Assembly (NCBI GenBank): GCA_009746045.1
Contig: RPFO01000050.1
Location: forward strand, 1,731,223 to 1,795,222
DNA length: 64,000 bases
From: Mesostigma viride
Taxonomy: Eukaryota; Streptophyta; Mesostigmatophyceae; Mesostigmatales; Mesostigmataceae
Direction of reading: 5' to 3'
Position 1 is the first letter of the stretch; each line of letters opens with the position of its first letter. The notes under the pieces were generated by a model, which was not told the DNA's origin, searched no databases, and saw only the letters and a program-made list of their open reading frames with translations. Positions 29,381 through 37,353 of the stretch are shown piece after piece. A program made the translations under genes and the position numbers.

Positions 29381-29835
29381 AGTTAGATGAGATGCTTAGG
29401 CTGACACACGGATTTCCGGCCTGCGCGCCGCGTATTGCCTACCGCGGCTGAGCGGGACACCTCAGTACAGTACGGCAGGGTGTACGGTACTGAGGTGTCA
29501 TGTGGACCGATGTGCGGTTAGTGCCAGACTGTTCCTAGGTGCTAGCTCGACCCGCCAGGTCCGGTGTAGCCGGGCCTGACGGGCCGAGTCTTAGCTGGTT
29601 GCTAGTGACGTGGTCGCATGGCATTGCGGTGTACACTTGTCCACTGGTCGTGTGCTGCAGGTAGCACCGCCATAGGCATATAGGCGTAGCACTGGGGAGT
29701 GCCACAGCACCCGAGTCTGCCCAGTTCCATTCTGAGCCCTCAGCTTTCATCGCTCTCTCATTGTATTATTGTAATACAATCATCATTCGCTCTCAGCTTT
29801 CGCAGTTGTTCGTCGTCCCTAGTCTCCATCCAACT
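29381..29835 (+). repeat. Copia element, right LTR
   Basis: 455 bases matching the left LTR, with the same AGTTAG start and CAACT end. The last codons and stop of the MYND gene now lie inside it. Confidence 0.9.
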
Positions 29836-30564
29836 GGGCCGGAACGTAAACACGGGCTGTCCCCTCTTTTCGACATATTTAAGACTTCTCCTGATATGTT
29901 CGCAAAAGACGCCGTGGGCTTCCCGATCTTCATCACGACACTCGCGGCTGCAATACGTCGGATCGCTGCATTTCTCGCAACGGTACACACAGCGTCCTCT
30001 GTATACGCAATTGAAGTTCATGCAACCTTCAAAGAAACTCACGGAGGACCCTATTCCTACATCGATAGACTCGGGGACGAAAAGGGGGTTCTGAGCCCAC
30101 TTCGGATCCTTCTCGGGTCCTTCTTCGGCCGATACCGTAAAGGCGTGAGACATCTTTGGGGTGTAGTAGTCCGCGGAAAGCCCTCTCGCTTTGGCCATGT
30201 ACACGATGGCGATCGCTACTTCCCGTGTTGTGTCCACGTTGAACATGAGCAGAGGGCTTATGAGTCCCGAAAAACGCGCATCGTCTTCTGCGACCAGTTG
30301 TAGGTCGAGCGTCCGCCGGCTGATCTCTGTAAAAGATCGGACCCGTGCGACGAACAAACATCGCTTTGAATAGTTGGCCCGAGACCAGCGGTCTGCTTCC
30401 TCTTTGAGATCTTTCACACGCAAGGTAGGCTGCTCGGAGATTGCTTTTCCCTGCGCAAACAGAATCACGCTGGCTTTGTTGTCCTTTTCCCATCTTCGAT
30501 ACGACTGAGTCGTTTTTCCCGGTCTGGGGCGCTTTCTCGCTATCCAGGATCGCAGGCGCGCCAT
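29758..30564 (-). CDS. MYND-type zinc-finger protein with LTR-altered C-terminus
   Basis: 268 residues from the ATG at 30564 (MARLRSWIARKRPRP). A MYND-like cysteine cluster lies near the C-terminus: CVYRGRCVYRCEKC...YCSRECRDEDREAHGVFC. Upstream is a helical domain (VRSFTEISRRTLDLQLV...ATREVAIAIVYMAKARG type). MYND fingers bind proline-rich partners and often occur with SET enzymes, though the two genes are far apart here. After FTFRP the frame enters the copia LTR for 23 codons. Across the insertion the original frame would have ended after a few residues (CLMFEDR), overlapping the OTU gene. Confidence 0.65.
   Translation of the reverse strand: MARLRSWIARKRPRPGKTTQSYRRWEKDNKASVILFAQGKAISEQPTLRVKDLKEEADRWSRANYSKRCLFVARVRSFTEISRRTLDLQLVAEDDARFSGLISPLLMFNVDTTREVAIAIVYMAKARGLSADYYTPKMSHAFTVSAEEGPEKDPKWAQNPLFVPESIDVGIGSSVSFFEGCMNFNCVYRGRCVYRCEKCSDPTYCSRECRDEDREAHGVFCEHIRRSLKYVEKRGQPVFTFRPSWMETRDDEQLRKLRANDDCITIIQ
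29836..29840 (+). repeat. Target-site duplication of the copia element, right copy
   Basis: GGGCC directly after the right LTR, matching 21349-21353. Confidence 0.85.
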
Positions 30565-30599
30565 GAAAGCGTCAAATGTTTTCAAAACCCGCGTTATGG

Positions 30600-31427
30600 A
30601 TGTCGTCTTCCGTAGAAGAGGGCGTGCGTGACGCTTTTCGGATGATTCAGTGCGCCGTTCGTCGAGGTCGGAAGCGCGCTGCGAACGATTTGATGTCGAA
30701 CGAGGAGGAACTCGTTTTTGCTTCTGAGTTCGTTCGTGACGCTCTCGCGGCCGAACGAAACCCCGTGATTCGAGACGTATTTAAAGGCTTGGCGATGACC
30801 GGGTACGCCGTCGTCCGTGGAGCCGCGCCAGAGGAAGAGGTTCAAAGAATCTTCGCGTTGTCGCAAGACAGGCGGTCTCTCGCTACAACGATATTTCAAA
30901 GAGAAGACGAACGCGGCCGATCGGATAAAGGGGACGGAAGGAGGAGCCAATACAACTTGACAAAATCTTGGTCCAATGGCGAACTCAACACGTGGAAAAC
31001 CTGCGTCCGTCTGATGTGGGATCTCGTTTCAGAACAATATCGGACGATCGAAGCGAGCTTCTTGTACTCTGATCCGGGATGCGACGTTCAGTCTGCGCAT
31101 CGCGATTTTTCGCCGGACGTTATGCGCTGGAGAACAGGATTTCCCGTATCTTGTATGCTCGCGTTAGAGGATGACACGCGTTTCATATTGTTCTTATCGA
31201 AACATCACTCTAATCCGATCGATGAGACGGGCGACGATCTCACGGGCCGCGTGTACCCTTTAGAAATCTCGTTGAACGCCGGGGACCTTCTGATTTGGCA
31301 CGCGCACCTCGTTCACGCCGGCGCAGGATATCCTGACAAGTCGAATTCGCGCCTTTTTTTTGCCGGCGTGGCGCTAGGCGACATTGAGTCGATACCAGTG
31401 GATTACACGTTCCATGTGAAGACCTAA
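30600..31427 (+). CDS. 2-oxoglutarate/Fe(II)-dependent oxygenase-like protein
   Basis: 275 residues from the ATG at 30600. An in-frame ATG at 30576 is possible but nearly touches the divergent MYND start. The core shows SAHRDFSPD (H-x-D iron ligands) and IWHAHLVHAGAGYPDKSNSRLFF, with the distal His and the Arg that binds 2-oxoglutarate. That spacing fits the phytanoyl-CoA hydroxylase-like branch of the dioxygenases. An N-terminal helical region (VRDAFRMIQCAVRRGRK) precedes it. It would hydroxylate a small molecule, protein or nucleic acid; the substrate is not inferable. Confidence 0.65.
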   Translation: MSSSVEEGVRDAFRMIQCAVRRGRKRAANDLMSNEEELVFASEFVRDALAAERNPVIRDVFKGLAMTGYAVVRGAAPEEEVQRIFALSQDRRSLATTIFQREDERGRSDKGDGRRSQYNLTKSWSNGELNTWKTCVRLMWDLVSEQYRTIEASFLYSDPGCDVQSAHRDFSPDVMRWRTGFPVSCMLALEDDTRFILFLSKHHSNPIDETGDDLTGRVYPLEISLNAGDLLIWHAHLVHAGAGYPDKSNSRLFFAGVALGDIESIPVDYTFHVKT

Positions 31428-31521
31428 AAAATACTAATAAAGATTGTCAAAACATATGAAGCCCGGGCGTAGGGCGTCAGTTCGCGTGCCATATAAAACT
31501 TATTTTTTTAATAGGTAAGAA

Positions 31522-31809
31522 ATGACAAAGTCCAGCGTGCCATTGGTTGACGCGCAGGAGATGCACCGCCTACACCCGCGCACTTTTAAAGTGCCGTCAA
31601 AGAACAGGTTGTCGTCTATAAAGAAGGGCGATTTCGTTCAGATATGTAACACTAAAGATCGTTTTTGGGTGCAGGTAACGCGCGTTCGCCGCCCCCACCT
31701 GGAGGGCATAATCGACAACTACCTTGTACATACGCAAAACTACGATGCCGGCGACACTATAATCTTTCACCAAGCCAACGTGTATGACATCATAAAAAAG
31801 CGGACATAA
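31522..31809 (+). CDS. Small conserved protein, DUF2314-like
   Basis: 95 residues. SSIKKGDFVQICNTKDRFWVQV, split here as KKGDFVQIC and DRFWVQV, then GIIDNYLVHT and GDTIIFHQANVYDI. The order GDFVxV...RFWVxV...GxxDN...GDxIxF is that of the small beta-barrel family called DUF2314, widespread in bacteria and giant viruses, function unknown. An AT-rich stretch (TTTTTTTAATAG) precedes the ATG. Confidence 0.6.
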   Translation: MTKSSVPLVDAQEMHRLHPRTFKVPSKNRLSSIKKGDFVQICNTKDRFWVQVTRVRRPHLEGIIDNYLVHTQNYDAGDTIIFHQANVYDIIKKRT

Positions 31810-31847
31810 GCCTTGAAAAAAAATGCAGTCAAAGATTATCAAAACAC

Positions 31848-32054
31848 ATGAAGCCGTGGGTCATATATCTTTTGATCGGTATTGTATTGTCCGGTGCAGC
31901 TGCATCCGGTGGGTATGGAGGCTACAAAGTTCACGAGGGTCGACAAAAGAATGATACCAAGTCTACGCAACTTGGAACGTTTCTGATCGCACTATGTATT
32001 GCGATCTTAGCAATAATGATAAACATTGCGTTTATCATTAAGTTTACTCCTTAG
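31848..32054 (+). CDS. Two-pass small membrane protein
   Basis: 68 residues: a hydrophobic N-terminus (WVIYLLIGIVLSGAAASGG), a short charged loop (HEGRQKNDTKSTQ) and a second hydrophobic segment to the end (LIALCIAILAIMINIAFII). It lies 38 bases after the DUF2314-like gene and 61 before the Rieske gene, all on the plus strand. No family recognised. Confidence 0.6.
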   Translation: MKPWVIYLLIGIVLSGAAASGGYGGYKVHEGRQKNDTKSTQLGTFLIALCIAILAIMINIAFIIKFTP

Positions 32055-32115
32055 TGACACGAACACCACTCGCCTACCGAGACCGGTAAAATTTGCGTTT
32101 CTATAGTGGGTCGAG

Positions 32116-33102
32116 ATGGCGAACGCGGTAAAACTTCTCGCGTGTCTCCCTGCGAGATGCGATTCTGTTCCGGACAAATGGGTCTGCGTCGGACGCAAAC
32201 CGTCCTGTGTCAAAGTGACAAAAATATATAACGAAGAAATCCTCATGTACCCGCACCGTGAGCGCAACGAGACCCTCGCCGTTCGCAACGTGTGTCCTCA
32301 CCGCGGTGCGCGTCTTTCTCACAAGGCGAGAGTCGAGGACGGGTGCATTCGTTGTGCCTACCACGGCATGTATTGGGGAAAACAGAACAACCCAAACGGA
32401 TACCTTGACACGAAACAAGACGAGGATTTGGTGTGGGTCAACACAGGGATAGGAGATGGCGACTCGGCCTTTCCTTCGATTCCGGAGTTCACAGATCCAT
32501 TGTTTCGGACTTTTTCATACACGGGGGCGGTAGCCGGTCACCCGATGATCGTGATGGAAAATCTGCTAGACCACGCGCACTTGGAGCACGTGCATCGCGT
32601 AAAGATCGTCGAGTCCAAGCAAACAGAAGTGACCACAGAGAAGTCATCCCTCTATAGCGGGAAGAGCGTGTACACGTATCCTATCACGAACGCGTGGATT
32701 AATCGATGGATCCGGAAGATGTTCTCGGTTCCAGATACAGGCCCGTTGTCCCTTTCTGTTGACAACGAGTTCTTTTTGCCCTATACCGCGAGTCTGCGGT
32801 TCAAGGTCTCTGGACAAAGCCGTGCTGTGTTCGTGCTGTGGTTCAGCTTGCAGCCGTTCGAGGAACGCAAGTCTCTGTTGACTTGCCGCGTTTCTCGCAG
32901 TGTCATGGTTGATCCGCGGTGGGATTGGATCTTTTACGGGCTGAACGCCCTTCCTTTGTTCGAAGACGACGAAATCATCGCGAACGTGGTTGTCGGCGAT
33001 TGGTGGCGCAACCGGTTGACGCCTAACGATGCGTTGGTAAAGATGTATAGAGACAAGATGTGGTCGGTGTACGGGATCTCGTTTCCCGAACCATTTTCGT
33101 GA
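32116..33102 (+). CDS. Rieske [2Fe-2S] non-heme iron oxygenase
   Basis: 328 residues. The Rieske centre is CPHRGARLSH near residue 60 and RCAYHG near 80 (C-x-H-x17-C-x2-H). The catalytic domain has NLLDHAHLEHVH near 150, giving the D-x2-H-x4-H set that binds mononuclear iron and links to the Rieske cluster. Both parts are complete. Relatives include pheophorbide a oxygenase, choline monooxygenase and sterol-desaturase types; the substrate cannot be read from the sequence. There is no obvious chloroplast signal or membrane anchor, although a C-terminal WDWIFYGLNALPLF segment is hydrophobic. Confidence 0.85.
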   Translation: MANAVKLLACLPARCDSVPDKWVCVGRKPSCVKVTKIYNEEILMYPHRERNETLAVRNVCPHRGARLSHKARVEDGCIRCAYHGMYWGKQNNPNGYLDTKQDEDLVWVNTGIGDGDSAFPSIPEFTDPLFRTFSYTGAVAGHPMIVMENLLDHAHLEHVHRVKIVESKQTEVTTEKSSLYSGKSVYTYPITNAWINRWIRKMFSVPDTGPLSLSVDNEFFLPYTASLRFKVSGQSRAVFVLWFSLQPFEERKSLLTCRVSRSVMVDPRWDWIFYGLNALPLFEDDEIIANVVVGDWWRNRLTPNDALVKMYRDKMWSVYGISFPEPFS

Positions 33103-33176
33103 AGTGTGCACGAACATTGTACAGTCCCAGTTAGAAGATTCTATTTTCGATCGAGGTCGGGTGACGGACGCGCATT

Positions 33177-33263
33177 CCTCTACACTGGTGGTCATACGGA
33201 TGTGTTCCCGTACACACCAGTGGCGGTACGGACGTGTATCCGTACACACTGGTGGTGGTACGG
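33177..33263 (+). repeat. Left palindrome array (24-bp units, 8-bp spacers)
   Basis: Three units 32 bases apart: a degenerate one (33177-33199) and two good ones at 33208 and 33240. Each good unit is CCGTAC - 12 bases - GTACGG. The loops are ACACCAGTGGCG and ACACTGGTGGTG. It lies downstream of the Rieske gene and inside the left inverted module. Confidence 0.75.
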
Positions 33264-33360
33264 ACATGGGTTCCGTCTGTGTTGATACATACTTCAATCC
33301 AATGTTATTAGTATATTAGTGTACGGAGAGGTCACCAATCCATCCCGAAATGGGTCTCGA
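33264..33360 (+). repeat. Inner part of the left inverted module
   Basis: Continues the left array with CAATCCAATGTTATTAG and GTACGGAGAGGTCACC, then CCATCCCGAAA. On the opposite strand the same order occurs downstream of the orphan gene (35904-36000). The match stops at element 2 and resumes after it at 35281 (AAAAAACTTT), showing that the element split this module. Confidence 0.7.
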
Positions 33361-33774
33361 AATCGGATTTCTTTGAAAAGAGTTTCTCGAAGTGAGGCGG
33401 GGAATAAGGCCGCTCACGGGAGCCGCCTGGATGGTCGGCTGAACCGGGCGGGTTTGGCAGATGTAACCGGATTTGGCTAATGGCTGGCGACCTGGAATTG
33501 TTAGTAGGGGCAGTGGCCCTATTGTGCTACAATCTCGAAACAATCTTATGCTTAAAGTTTGACAGGGCCGGGTTTGTTGAACCGGTTTGTTGAATGATAA
33601 TTAGAACCTTTCGGAAAGGGTATTTGATTGGTTGTTGTTTTTGTGGTACGGTAGGTGTCGCTACATTCTCAGGTTGGCGTGTTAAGTTAAGCTCGGTTGC
33701 TGATGTCAGCCCCGTGCTAGGGCAGTTTGACTACTTTGGCGGCGTAGTGACATTGTTGTGGTCTTTTTTCTTGT
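33361..33774 (+). repeat. Element 2, R repeat copy 1
   Basis: 414 bases from AATCGGATTT to TTCTTGT, matching 34781-35194 over the full length. The adjacent middle (33775-34656) shares CGTACCTGGGGATGCTTGC with the middle of element 1. Confidence 0.9.
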
Positions 33775-34656
33775 AAACGTTGGCTGAGCGCCGACGGCTG
33801 AGGCTATGGCGGTACAAGAAGTGCCTCACCAGCCTTGCGCTCAGCATGGGTGCGGGGCTAAAATTTGTTAACCAAATTTCCGGCATCCATGATCCCTGGC
33901 TGCTTAAGGCGGTTGGGATTCATGGCTGCCACTGGCCCGGAATTAATGTCCGGGTGATCGGGGTTTAAATGCGAAGCGGGGGCTGATGCATTATTTAATG
34001 GCTGGTTTGTTTGAAAGAAACGGCCAGCTGGCCGGGTTGGGCAAGGGCTAGCTTGCTTGATGGTTCCGTACCTGGGGATGCTTGCGCCTCGGGTTGGGCT
34101 GTCGGCAGGCTGGCCTGCCTTTGAGTTGTCTCGTACCTGGAAATGCTTGCATTCCGGGTTGGGCTTGGCTTGAGGGCCGCCGCGGCTCGGGGGGGTAAAA
34201 AATTTAAGTCACCGTTGTGGGACACGGAGCCTCGGCGCAGGAGGCAAGGGCTGAAAGCCAACTTGATTTCGTAATCAGTGGTATTTCCACTTTTTTGTAC
34301 GGAAGGAGTGTTTATGTGCTCGGCACTAGGTTGGTTGCTCTTCAAAAAAGTTGTAAACTGGGCGTCGGCTGGAATCAGCGGCGCCAGTCAGCAGCTTTTG
34401 CTTTGACTTTGTGTTCCGCGACAGCACCCCTTAGCGGACCAGAGAAGAGGTCGGCAACGAGGTCAGCGGGGCCCCCGAGTGGGGTCAAAAATGCGAGCTG
34501 TGTCGATTGACAGTGCATGAATTTTTGTGCATTCACAGTCGCTGGGAATTAAATCTGTTTTCTGGCAACGGAGAGCGCCCATCGCGACAGGACAGCTTTT
34601 GACGGGAAAGGAAATGGTGCTTCTTTAGCGGACCGGAGGGCCAGGAAGGGGAGGTT

Positions 34657-34780
34657 GGGTAATCGCGAGCCATGCCTAAGGAGTTCTTAATAGCGGTTCT
34701 GTAACCGCTACCTGTCTGTATGCATCTACTTATTGTTTTAACAAAGATGCTGGTGACTATGGTGAGCAAACGGGTGTATG
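34657..34780 (+). repeat. Element 2, L repeat copy 1
   Basis: 124 bases from GGGTAATCGCG to GGGTGTATG, directly followed by the second R copy. Its full form is close in length to the 126-base L repeats of elements 1 and 3. Confidence 0.85.
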
Positions 34781-35194
34781 AATCGGATTTCTTTGAAAAG
34801 AGTTTCTCGAAGTGAGGCGGGGAATAAGGCCGCTCACGGGAGCCGCCTGGATGGTCGGCTGAACCGGGCGGGTTTGGCAGATGTAACCGGATTTGGCTAA
34901 TGGCTGGCGACCTGGAATTGTTAGTAGGGGCAGTGGCCCTATTGTGCTACAATCTCGAAACAATCTTATGCTTAAAGTTTGACAGGGCCGGGTTTGTTGA
35001 ACCGGTTTGTTGAATGATAATTAGAACCTTTCGGAAAGGGTATTTGATTGGTTGTTGTTTTTGTGGTACGGTAGGTGTCGCTACATTCTCAGGTTGGCGT
35101 GTTAAGTTAAGCTCGGTTGCTGATGTCAGCCCCGTGCTAGGGCAGTTTGACTACTTTGGCGGCGTAGTGACATTGTTGTGGTCTTTTTTCTTGT
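34781..35194 (+). repeat. Element 2, R repeat copy 2
   Basis: Direct repeat of 33361-33774, placed directly after L copy 1. Confidence 0.9.
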
Positions 35195-35231
35195 CCCACC
35201 CACCCACCCTCTTTGGTGGCCTGGTCTGCGC
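35195..35231 (-). other. Element 2 spacer with four-run guanine tract (minus strand)
   Basis: Begins CCCACCCACCCACCC on the plus strand, so the minus strand has four GGG runs with one-base loops, as in the spacers of elements 1 and 3. Confidence 0.7.
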
Positions 35232-35280
35232 GGGTAATCGCGAGCCATGCCTAAGGAGTTGAGCCATGCCAAGGTGTATG
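35232..35280 (+). repeat. Element 2, L repeat copy 2, internally deleted
   Basis: Starts like L copy 1 (GGGTAATCGCG through CTAAGGAGTT) but then jumps to a short tail ending GGTGTATG. About 75 bases are missing, including the block conserved among the three elements. Confidence 0.75.
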
Positions 35281-35358
35281 AAAAACTTTTTGTCCATGGG
35301 CTTGACAGACATGCTCGGCTGACGACCTTATACTTATCTCTTTTGTTTATAATGAATC

Positions 35359-35901
35359 ATGAATTTACACGAGTTAATAAAAGACTTTCCTGCGTACGAC
35401 GCTGGACAGGTTCACTCGCCAATGACAGCACTGCGTTTTATTTCCGAACCTCCATTTTGTGGTGCAGTCGAATATGAAATTTTCGATCACGTGGTAATAC
35501 ACGATCCATCTTCTCTTGAATTTGATAAAAAGAGTAACAAGTTGATGTACGTAGTTGACAAGCTTCCTTATTCGGATATTATACGCGAAATTACCAGCGA
35601 TAAGGATATCCGTGTCCGCCTTGGAAACGAAGAACTGCATCCGGAAGGCTTGCTGATCGCTAACTGCCTCGGACAGTATGCTCGCAAGGGGGTTGTTGTA
35701 TATCTTGATTTCTTTAACAACACTCCTGTGTCGTTCTTTATCAAATATCGTTGTTATTTGTTTCAATTAGACCTGGTTAAAAGAATAAGGATGTGTGAAG
35801 AAGTCAGCACGAACACGCATGTGTATAGACACGGCATGATTTTGCCAAAGTCAGAGAAGTCGCCTGAAAGCTCTCCGGAGCCACTCTTCAGCAGCAATTG
35901 A
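35359..35901 (+). CDS. Orphan hypothetical protein flanked by inverted palindrome modules
   Basis: 180 residues starting MNLHELIKDFPAYDAGQ. A mixed alpha/beta protein with FDHVVIHDPSS, LPYSDIIREITSDKDIRVRL and a hydrophobic strand VVVYLDFFNNTPVSFFI, then a Ser/Pro-rich tail. No family recognised and no membrane anchor. Without element 2 the ATG would lie about 80 bases after the left inverted module, and the stop directly abuts the right one. The gene and its flanking inverted repeats could therefore have been a small mobile or duplicated unit. Confidence 0.55.
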   Translation: MNLHELIKDFPAYDAGQVHSPMTALRFISEPPFCGAVEYEIFDHVVIHDPSSLEFDKKSNKLMYVVDKLPYSDIIREITSDKDIRVRLGNEELHPEGLLIANCLGQYARKGVVVYLDFFNNTPVSFFIKYRCYLFQLDLVKRIRMCEEVSTNTHVYRHGMILPKSEKSPESSPEPLFSSN

Positions 35902-36005
35902 AAGTTTTTTCAAGGTCTGTTTCGGGATGGATCGGTGACCTCTCCGTACCATAACATACTCATTACATTGGATGATAGTAAACGATAACATGTACAAACA
36001 CATGT
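35902..36005 (-). repeat. Inner part of the right inverted module
   Basis: Read on the minus strand it has CCAATGTAATGAGTATG, GTACGGAGAGGTCACC, CCATCCCGAAA and TTGAAAAAACTTT, the same order as the left module with a few substitutions. It starts directly after the orphan gene stop. Confidence 0.7.
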
Positions 36006-36091
36006 CCGTACCACCACCAGTGTGGACGGTTGCATGTCCGTACCACCACCAGTGTGGACGGTGGCATTTCCGTACAACCTCGTGGTATAAA
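36006..36091 (+). repeat. Right palindrome array
   Basis: Units at 36006-36029 and 36038-36061 are the same 24 bases (CCGTAC...GGACGG form, loops CACCACCAGTGT-like). A degenerate third begins at 36070. Spacing is again 8 bases. It belongs to the right inverted module. Confidence 0.75.
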
Positions 36092-36105
36092 CAGGTGTCT
36101 CAAGA

Positions 36106-36296
36106 CCACGGGGACAAAAAGTTTTTCCGATGCCCTTTCTGGGAAGGAATGGTGACCTATCCGTACCTTAACATACTAACTATAGTGGACGTAAGTACCT
36201 GTCGCCATATACGAAAACCGAGTCCGTACCACCTCCAGTATGTACGGCGTCGCGTCCGTACCACGACGGGTGTGTACGGGTACCACGACCGTACGT
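36106..36296 (+). repeat. Third palindrome module
   Basis: A further copy in the same orientation as the right module. It has GGTGACCTATCCGTACC and TTAACATACTAACTATAG, then palindromic units at 36224-36247 and 36256-36279 with an 8-base spacer and a partial third that runs to the stop of the F-box gene. More diverged than the other two modules. Confidence 0.65.
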
Positions 36297-37142
36297 CTAA
36301 AGACGCCGCCTGCCACGCTTCGACTTGGAGCGGACGGAGCGATGAGCACTCGAAGCGTGCGAACCTAATTTAGTCCCTTCCCGTTTAGAACGTCGTTCCT
36401 TGTCGTTCCAAAACATCTTCGCTAGCCTGAAAGATTGATCATCCAGCCGACGAGTGGCGTCGTCATCTGCGCGTAAACGCTCCCTGTCGCGTTCGTTCGC
36501 GTTCTTTTTGATCGCGATACCGTCGCTGATAGCCTTTTCCGTGGACGTGGGAGCACCAGCCCCCCGTAGAGCTCTTAACAAGTGCAAATCATTGGTGTCA
36601 CGTATTATCGAGTCTGTCCGATCGTTGATCGCATCAAACGTCTTCGAGCCATTGTTGTTATTTATCGAGATCTTCTCTTTAATCGCGTTTCTCCACACGT
36701 CAGGGACAAGCTCGCTCGTATCGCGATTCACAAGGCGAAGAGCTGCCCCGGAACGATCGCTGTCTGTTCCTTGCGCGACTTTCTTAAGTATAAGTCGTTG
36801 TACGTCGGCGGGGATATCATTCCATGTAGCGGCGGAGTCAGATGATGAAGATTTCTGCATTTTTTGAAAAGCGTCGCGTGTCTCGTTGGACTGACCTACT
36901 TCGCGCTGGTTCGGAGTGCCGAGTTTCTGCGGTCGCTTTTCCGCCTCTCCCTCGTCCGTATTTCCTGATTTCGCGAAAATGGTTCGGAGGGGCGGACGTT
37001 GCTCCGTAGTCGTTTCTTCCATTCGGTGTCTTCCGCGCTTCCGAGATTGACACGCGGCATGCGTTCCGCACAACTTCCGGCCTGGACGGACGTCGTTTCG
37101 ACATTCGCGTCCTTGTTTCGTCTTACGGCAACACTTTGTCAT
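36297..37142 (-). CDS. F-box-like protein with N-terminal CC-type zinc motif
   Basis: 281 residues from the ATG at 37142. The N-terminus MTKCCRKTKQGRECRND...CGTHAAC has a compact C-C...C...C..H pattern found in short viral zinc-binding proteins. The centre contains TWNDIPADVQRLILKKVAQ and ALRLVNRDTSELVPDVWRN, the two helices of an F-box-like domain (P..V...IL....L....LV.R...). F-box proteins recruit substrates to SCF ubiquitin ligases. The C-terminus is very basic. The 3' end abuts the third palindrome module. Confidence 0.6.
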   Translation of the reverse strand: MTKCCRKTKQGRECRNDVRPGRKLCGTHAACQSRKRGRHRMEETTTEQRPPLRTIFAKSGNTDEGEAEKRPQKLGTPNQREVGQSNETRDAFQKMQKSSSSDSAATWNDIPADVQRLILKKVAQGTDSDRSGAALRLVNRDTSELVPDVWRNAIKEKISINNNNGSKTFDAINDRTDSIIRDTNDLHLLRALRGAGAPTSTEKAISDGIAIKKNANERDRERLRADDDATRRLDDQSFRLAKMFWNDKERRSKREGTKLGSHASSAHRSVRSKSKRGRRRL

Positions 37143-37292
37143 TGTACTGATAATACAAAGGCATAAAAATCCCAAACCTCTTTTAGTGTACGGTATCTTG
37201 ACCGTACCACCACGTCATTCTCGTCTTGGTCGAAGTTCTAGAAGGTTCTTGCGATAAGGTTGTAACCTCCCATCGCCGAATCTACCGACACA

Positions 37293-37300
37293 TATAAATA
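37293..37300 (+). promoter_or_regulatory. TATA box of the zinc-protein gene at 37354
   Basis: TATAAATA in ACATATAAATACC, 61 bases before the ATG. The leader is pyrimidine-rich (CTCTCTCTCTCTG), and the start is CCATGG, matching the arrangement at 14034. Confidence 0.55.
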
Positions 37301-37353
37301 CCTGTCGCCCTCTCTCTCTCTGTCTCGTTGCACTCTCTTCCTCACCAGCTGCC

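Larger units (their letters stand above)
21354..29835 (+). mobile_element. Copia-like LTR retrotransposon
   Basis: 8482 bases between GGGCC duplications, with 455-base LTRs at both ends. Internal coding runs gag, CxxC-rich nucleocapsid, integrase, aspartic protease, reverse transcriptase and RNase H in three frames. RNase H after RT with an upstream integrase is the copia arrangement, but the protease sits between integrase and RT. LTR ends are AGTTAG...CAACT instead of the common TG...CA. It inserted between the convergent OTU and MYND genes, replacing the end of the latter. Identical-looking LTRs imply recent insertion, although the coding frames are broken. Confidence 0.9.
33361..35280 (+). 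mobile_element. Split-direct-repeat element 2 (non-autonomous, PAT/TOC1-like)
   Basis: 1920 bases in the opposite orientation to elements 1 and 3: R (414) - middle (882) - L (124) - R (414) - spacer (37) - shortened L (49). R ends in the family TCCGATT when read on the minus strand. L contains ACTTATTGTTTTAACAAAGATGCTGG, the minus-strand form of the conserved block of the other elements. There is no target duplication beyond a shared AA. The last L lacks about 75 internal bases. No gene is recognisable; short frames in the repeats are not supported. Confidence 0.7.

Noticed and set aside
33594-33776. 60-codon frame in element 2 R repeats
   Set aside because: It is present in both repeat copies only because they are duplicates, with no start signal or family match.
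33177-36290. CRISPR array
   Set aside because: The repeats are 24 bases, but the spacers are only 8 bases, there are three units per array, and no cas gene is present; the setting is eukaryotic or viral.
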